Source of the DNA: Candidatus Galacturonatibacter soehngenii
GTDB taxonomy: Bacteria > Bacillota > Clostridia > Lachnospirales > Lachnospiraceae
Direction: 5' to 3'
Length of the DNA: 64,000 nucleotides
Assembly: GCF_008830185.1 (NCBI RefSeq)
Contig: NZ_WAGX01000005.1
Span: 1,426,001 to 1,490,000, forward strand
The translations under genes and the position numbers were made by a program. The notes beneath the pieces were generated by a model. That model saw only the letters and a list, made by a program, of their open reading frames with translations. It made no database searches and was not told the DNA's origin. Positions 61,591 to 64,000 of this stretch are shown here, one piece after another (the first letter of the stretch is position 1; each line of letters starts with the position of its first letter).

Positions 61591-63804
61591 TTATTGATTT
61601 CGTACTTTTTCCGCCTTAATTTGATATTCATGGGTTCCAGGTGTAACCTGTTCTTTTCTGCCGTCCTCCAATACTATTTCTGCTTCAACAGGAGTTGTTA
61701 AGCGAATCAAGAGTTCATTCTTTTCATAAAACCATTCTGATTTAATCTCACCTTTGCAAGACATATAACTACCATTTACATGACCTAAGCGCTTATCTGT
61801 GTATGGTTCAAAATGAAGTTTTTCATAGCCAGGCAACATCGGCCTGATTCCGAGTATATATTGATAGTAGAATTCACCCACACTTCCAAAAGCATAATGA
61901 TTGAAGGAAACCATATTTTCACCAGATCCTGGCATTTTCTCTTCATTTACTGTTCCATCTGGCTTTAGTGCATCCCATCTCTCCCAAGTAGTTGTGGCTC
62001 CTCTAAGAACCTGATACATCCATCCCGGACAGTTCTCCTGCAACAACATATCATAAGCAAGTTTTGATTCTCCTGCTTCTATTAATAACGATAAAAAATG
62101 CTGTGTTGCAAAAAAACCAGTTTCAATCCCCTTTTTCTTTACATTCTTCACATACTTTTTCAATGTCTTTTCTCTTAGTTCTCCTTTTGGAATAACATAT
62201 TTTAATGCCATAATATAAGCGGATTGATAATCTCTTGCAACCTGTCCATCTTTTCTGACATACTTTCTTATATATGCTTTTCTTGTTTTTTCTAACTGAT
62301 TTTCATATCTTAACGCATCGTCTTGTTTGCCCAGACGTTTCGCAACTTTAGTTATCACTTCCAAATCATGAACAATGAATGCATTGGAAATAGGTCCATT
62401 GTGCATCGCCTGCCATGCAATTCCTTTACCTGGCGCAAGCCAATCTCCAAGTGATGGTCCAATCCAAAGATTTTTTTTACCCATTTTTCTTATTTCTGCT
62501 TCAACAAAAAGTTTCATACTATTATATTGACCTAAAAGAGTTTCTTCGTCACCATACTGCCAATAAAGCATTTCTGGTAATATCGTTACTGCATTTCCCC
62601 ATCCAAGCATACTCATAAAACCAATTCCTGCTGGTCCAGTGGCTGGTACCGTTGCACATACATATCCTTCCGAATTATCTTTCTGTCCAAGTCGTAAATC
62701 TACTAAGAAGTTTTTCCAAAAATCTTGCGTATTAAAATTATAAGCTCCAGTTAGAGCAAAAACCTGACCATCTCCTGTATAACCCATACGCTCATCACGT
62801 TGAGGACAGTCAGTCGGTACTTCAACATAATTAGACTTTTGCCCCCACACTTGATTTTCATAAAGTTTTTGTACCAGCTTATTGGCACAATTAAAGTTTC
62901 CTGTTCTCTCCATGTGTGAGTATACCGCATAGGCTGTTATCATGCCTGATTTATACTCAACTCCACTGATCTCCATATAACGAAATCCCATATAAGTAAA
63001 TCGCGGACGATATTTTTTCTTTTCTACTCCTGCATGGTATATAATTGTAGCCTTTGCTTTTCTTAAATTGTTGGTGTATAGACTTCCATTTGGATTTAAA
63101 ATCTCTCCATGGCGAATGGTAAGAGTTTCCCCTGCTATATATTGTGGGTCAATTTCAACAATTCCTGCAAAGTTTTGTCCAAAATCTAAAATCGTTACTC
63201 CATTCAATTTACTCACTTCTTTTACAGGCATTTCTTCGTGGACTTGAACCTCTACAAGGGTTTTTTCTAATGATTCTGGTATGGGTTCTTTATATGGTAC
63301 AGCATAACCTTTTACTTTATTAAATTTTCCTGCAAAGTAAATTTCTCCATCATATTCTCCAGCGTACTCGTAAGGAGATTCCAATTCTTCTACATTAGTA
63401 CCTGAATGAATTTCTTCTATGCTTCCATCCTGACACGTAATCTTTAATACCCATGATACTCCTGGTTTTTTTCCATATATTTGTGTTTTATTTTCACATA
63501 AGAATCTTCCACAATACCACCCCTGCCCTAGATAAACTTTTAATTCATTTTCTTCACTTTGAACCATGGAAGTAACATCGTGTTCCTGATAAAGGAGTCT
63601 TCTTGGATAATAGGTATAGCCTGGAGCATACATTTGTTTTCCAATTTTCTCCCCATTTAACTCTGCCTCATACATTCCAAGGGCAGTAATTAGTATGGAT
63701 GCACTTTTTATTGGCTTTACATTAAATTTTTGTCTAAATACTGCCACTGCACCTTCTTTATATACATCTGGTGATGTAATAAAATTTTCTCTTAATTCTC
63801 TCAT
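61591..63804 (-). CDS. Alpha-L-rhamnosidase (GH78)
   Basis: A 737-residue GH78 enzyme. It has an N-terminal beta domain (about 1-130: SASILITALGMYEAELNGEK), a Bac_rhamnosid segment (YLGQGWYCGRF) and the (alpha/alpha)6 catalytic domain with VPTDCPQRDERMGYTGDGQV and MVSFNHYAFGSVGEFYYQYI. GH78 enzymes remove terminal rhamnose from plant glycosides and pectin. No signal peptide is visible. At 737 residues it is shorter than many GH78 proteins, which lack or gain N-terminal modules. It forms a plant-glycoside unit with the GH1 and GPH genes, but is read from the opposite side. The ATG has GAGGTG six bases upstream. Confidence 0.9.
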   Translation of the reverse strand: MRELRENFITSPDVYKEGAVAVFRQKFNVKPIKSASILITALGMYEAELNGEKIGKQMYAPGYTYYPRRLLYQEHDVTSMVQSEENELKVYLGQGWYCGRFLCENKTQIYGKKPGVSWVLKITCQDGSIEEIHSGTNVEELESPYEYAGEYDGEIYFAGKFNKVKGYAVPYKEPIPESLEKTLVEVQVHEEMPVKEVSKLNGVTILDFGQNFAGIVEIDPQYIAGETLTIRHGEILNPNGSLYTNNLRKAKATIIYHAGVEKKKYRPRFTYMGFRYMEISGVEYKSGMITAYAVYSHMERTGNFNCANKLVQKLYENQVWGQKSNYVEVPTDCPQRDERMGYTGDGQVFALTGAYNFNTQDFWKNFLVDLRLGQKDNSEGYVCATVPATGPAGIGFMSMLGWGNAVTILPEMLYWQYGDEETLLGQYNSMKLFVEAEIRKMGKKNLWIGPSLGDWLAPGKGIAWQAMHNGPISNAFIVHDLEVITKVAKRLGKQDDALRYENQLEKTRKAYIRKYVRKDGQVARDYQSAYIMALKYVIPKGELREKTLKKYVKNVKKKGIETGFFATQHFLSLLIEAGESKLAYDMLLQENCPGWMYQVLRGATTTWERWDALKPDGTVNEEKMPGSGENMVSFNHYAFGSVGEFYYQYILGIRPMLPGYEKLHFEPYTDKRLGHVNGSYMSCKGEIKSEWFYEKNELLIRLTTPVEAEIVLEDGRKEQVTPGTHEYQIKAEKVRNQ

Positions 63805-63849
63805 GTTACACCTCTTCTAACCGTCTTTCTTATATATAAGCAAAAATGT

Positions 63850-64000
63850 TTATTTTTTATTTACAACAGCTGTCGATAACTCCTTACTTGCTTGATGAAT
63901 ACTTTCCATTAATTGAAATACCTCTTTAATTTTTTCATCCTGCTGCATTATTGTTGCTGTCATTTCTTCGCTAAATGCAGAATGCTCTTCCGAAACGGCA
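63850..64000 (-). CDS. Chemoreceptor (methyl-accepting chemotaxis protein), C-terminal end
   Basis: About 50 residues at the right edge, ending AVVNKK. The visible part AVSEEHSAFSEEMTATIMQQ and QLMESIHQASKELSTAV has the helical Glu/Gln/Ala/Ser pattern of an MCP C-terminal signalling or methylation helix. The body of the gene lies beyond the window. It reads in the same direction as the GH78 gene, 45 bases upstream of it, and could be co-transcribed with it. Confidence 0.6.
   Translation of the reverse strand, partial: AVSEEHSAFSEEMTATIMQQDEKIKEVFQLMESIHQASKELSTAVVNKK

Noticed and set aside
1-64000. CRISPR array, tRNA or rRNA genes, insertion sequence or prophage
   Set aside because: No regular spaced repeats, cloverleaf sequence, transposase, integrase or phage structural gene was seen in any part of the window.

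Overview
The window is AT-rich DNA from a motile, plant-polysaccharide or gut-type Firmicute. The combination of a clostridial Tad locus, a BofA/YaaL-type sporulation-linked pair, flagellin with a Maf glycosyltransferase, YesMN-type sugar sensing and GH1/GH78 enzymes fits the Lachnospiraceae. The best guess is a relative of Lachnoclostridium (Clostridium) phytofermentans, but this rests on gene content and remembered protein families, not on a search. No rRNA, tRNA, CRISPR array, insertion sequence or phage gene was seen. Most genes up to about 49.3 kb read on the minus strand.

Layout. (1) 1-7.5 kb: a Tad pilus operon, in order of transcription prepilin peptidase, TadZ, TadA, TadB, TadC, Flp-like pilin, a DUF5702-like protein and a TadE-like pseudopilin cut by the window edge. 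(2) 7.6-8.4 kb: BofA-family and DUF2508 (YaaL-like) genes, head to head. (3) 8.4-16.8 kb: fliS, flagellin, a very large FliK-like protein, a Maf-type flagellin glycosyltransferase, a VanX-like dipeptidase lipoprotein and a free methionine-(R)-sulfoxide reductase. (4) 16.9-31.8 kb: a glycan island with two cytidylyltransferases, a nonulosonate synthase, a sugar epimerase, four candidate glycosyl- or glycerol-phosphotransferases, a HAD-family protein and two methyltransferases. Six of its proteins carry a similar Rossmann-like segment of about 90 residues. (5) 31.8-33.8 kb: glycogen branching enzyme. (6) 34-43.3 kb: a ChvE/MmsAB-type monosaccharide ABC transporter beside a sensor operon made of an anchored binding protein, a YesM-like kinase, a YesN-like regulator and a second binding lipoprotein. 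(7) 43.5-49.4 kb: a TPR/P-loop protein and an aconitase-family hydratase. (8) 49.7-52.3 kb: a GT-C membrane glycosyltransferase, two small stress proteins and a cytidine/blasticidin-type deaminase. (9) 52.4-57 kb: three short-chain dehydrogenases around a LuxR-type two-component system. (10) 57-64 kb: a plant-glycoside locus (GH1, GPH transporter, AraC regulator, GH78) and the 3' end of a chemoreceptor gene.

How the parts fit. Flagellin, the FliK-like gene and the nonulosonate operon (neuA-neuB and following genes) are each preceded by a sigma-28-like promoter match. This supports the glycan island acting with Maf to decorate flagellin. The three dehydrogenase genes look like one regulon, because an identical 17-base element lies in front of both transcription units that flank the two-component system. 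The AraC gene and the GPH/GH1 operon diverge from a region with 10-base direct repeats exactly 20 bases apart.

The most unusual items are the repeated Rossmann-like module in the glycan island, including two free-standing membrane-anchored copies; the shared 17-mer; an Ig-like insertion in TadC; and an apparent one-base frameshift at the start of the prepilin peptidase gene.
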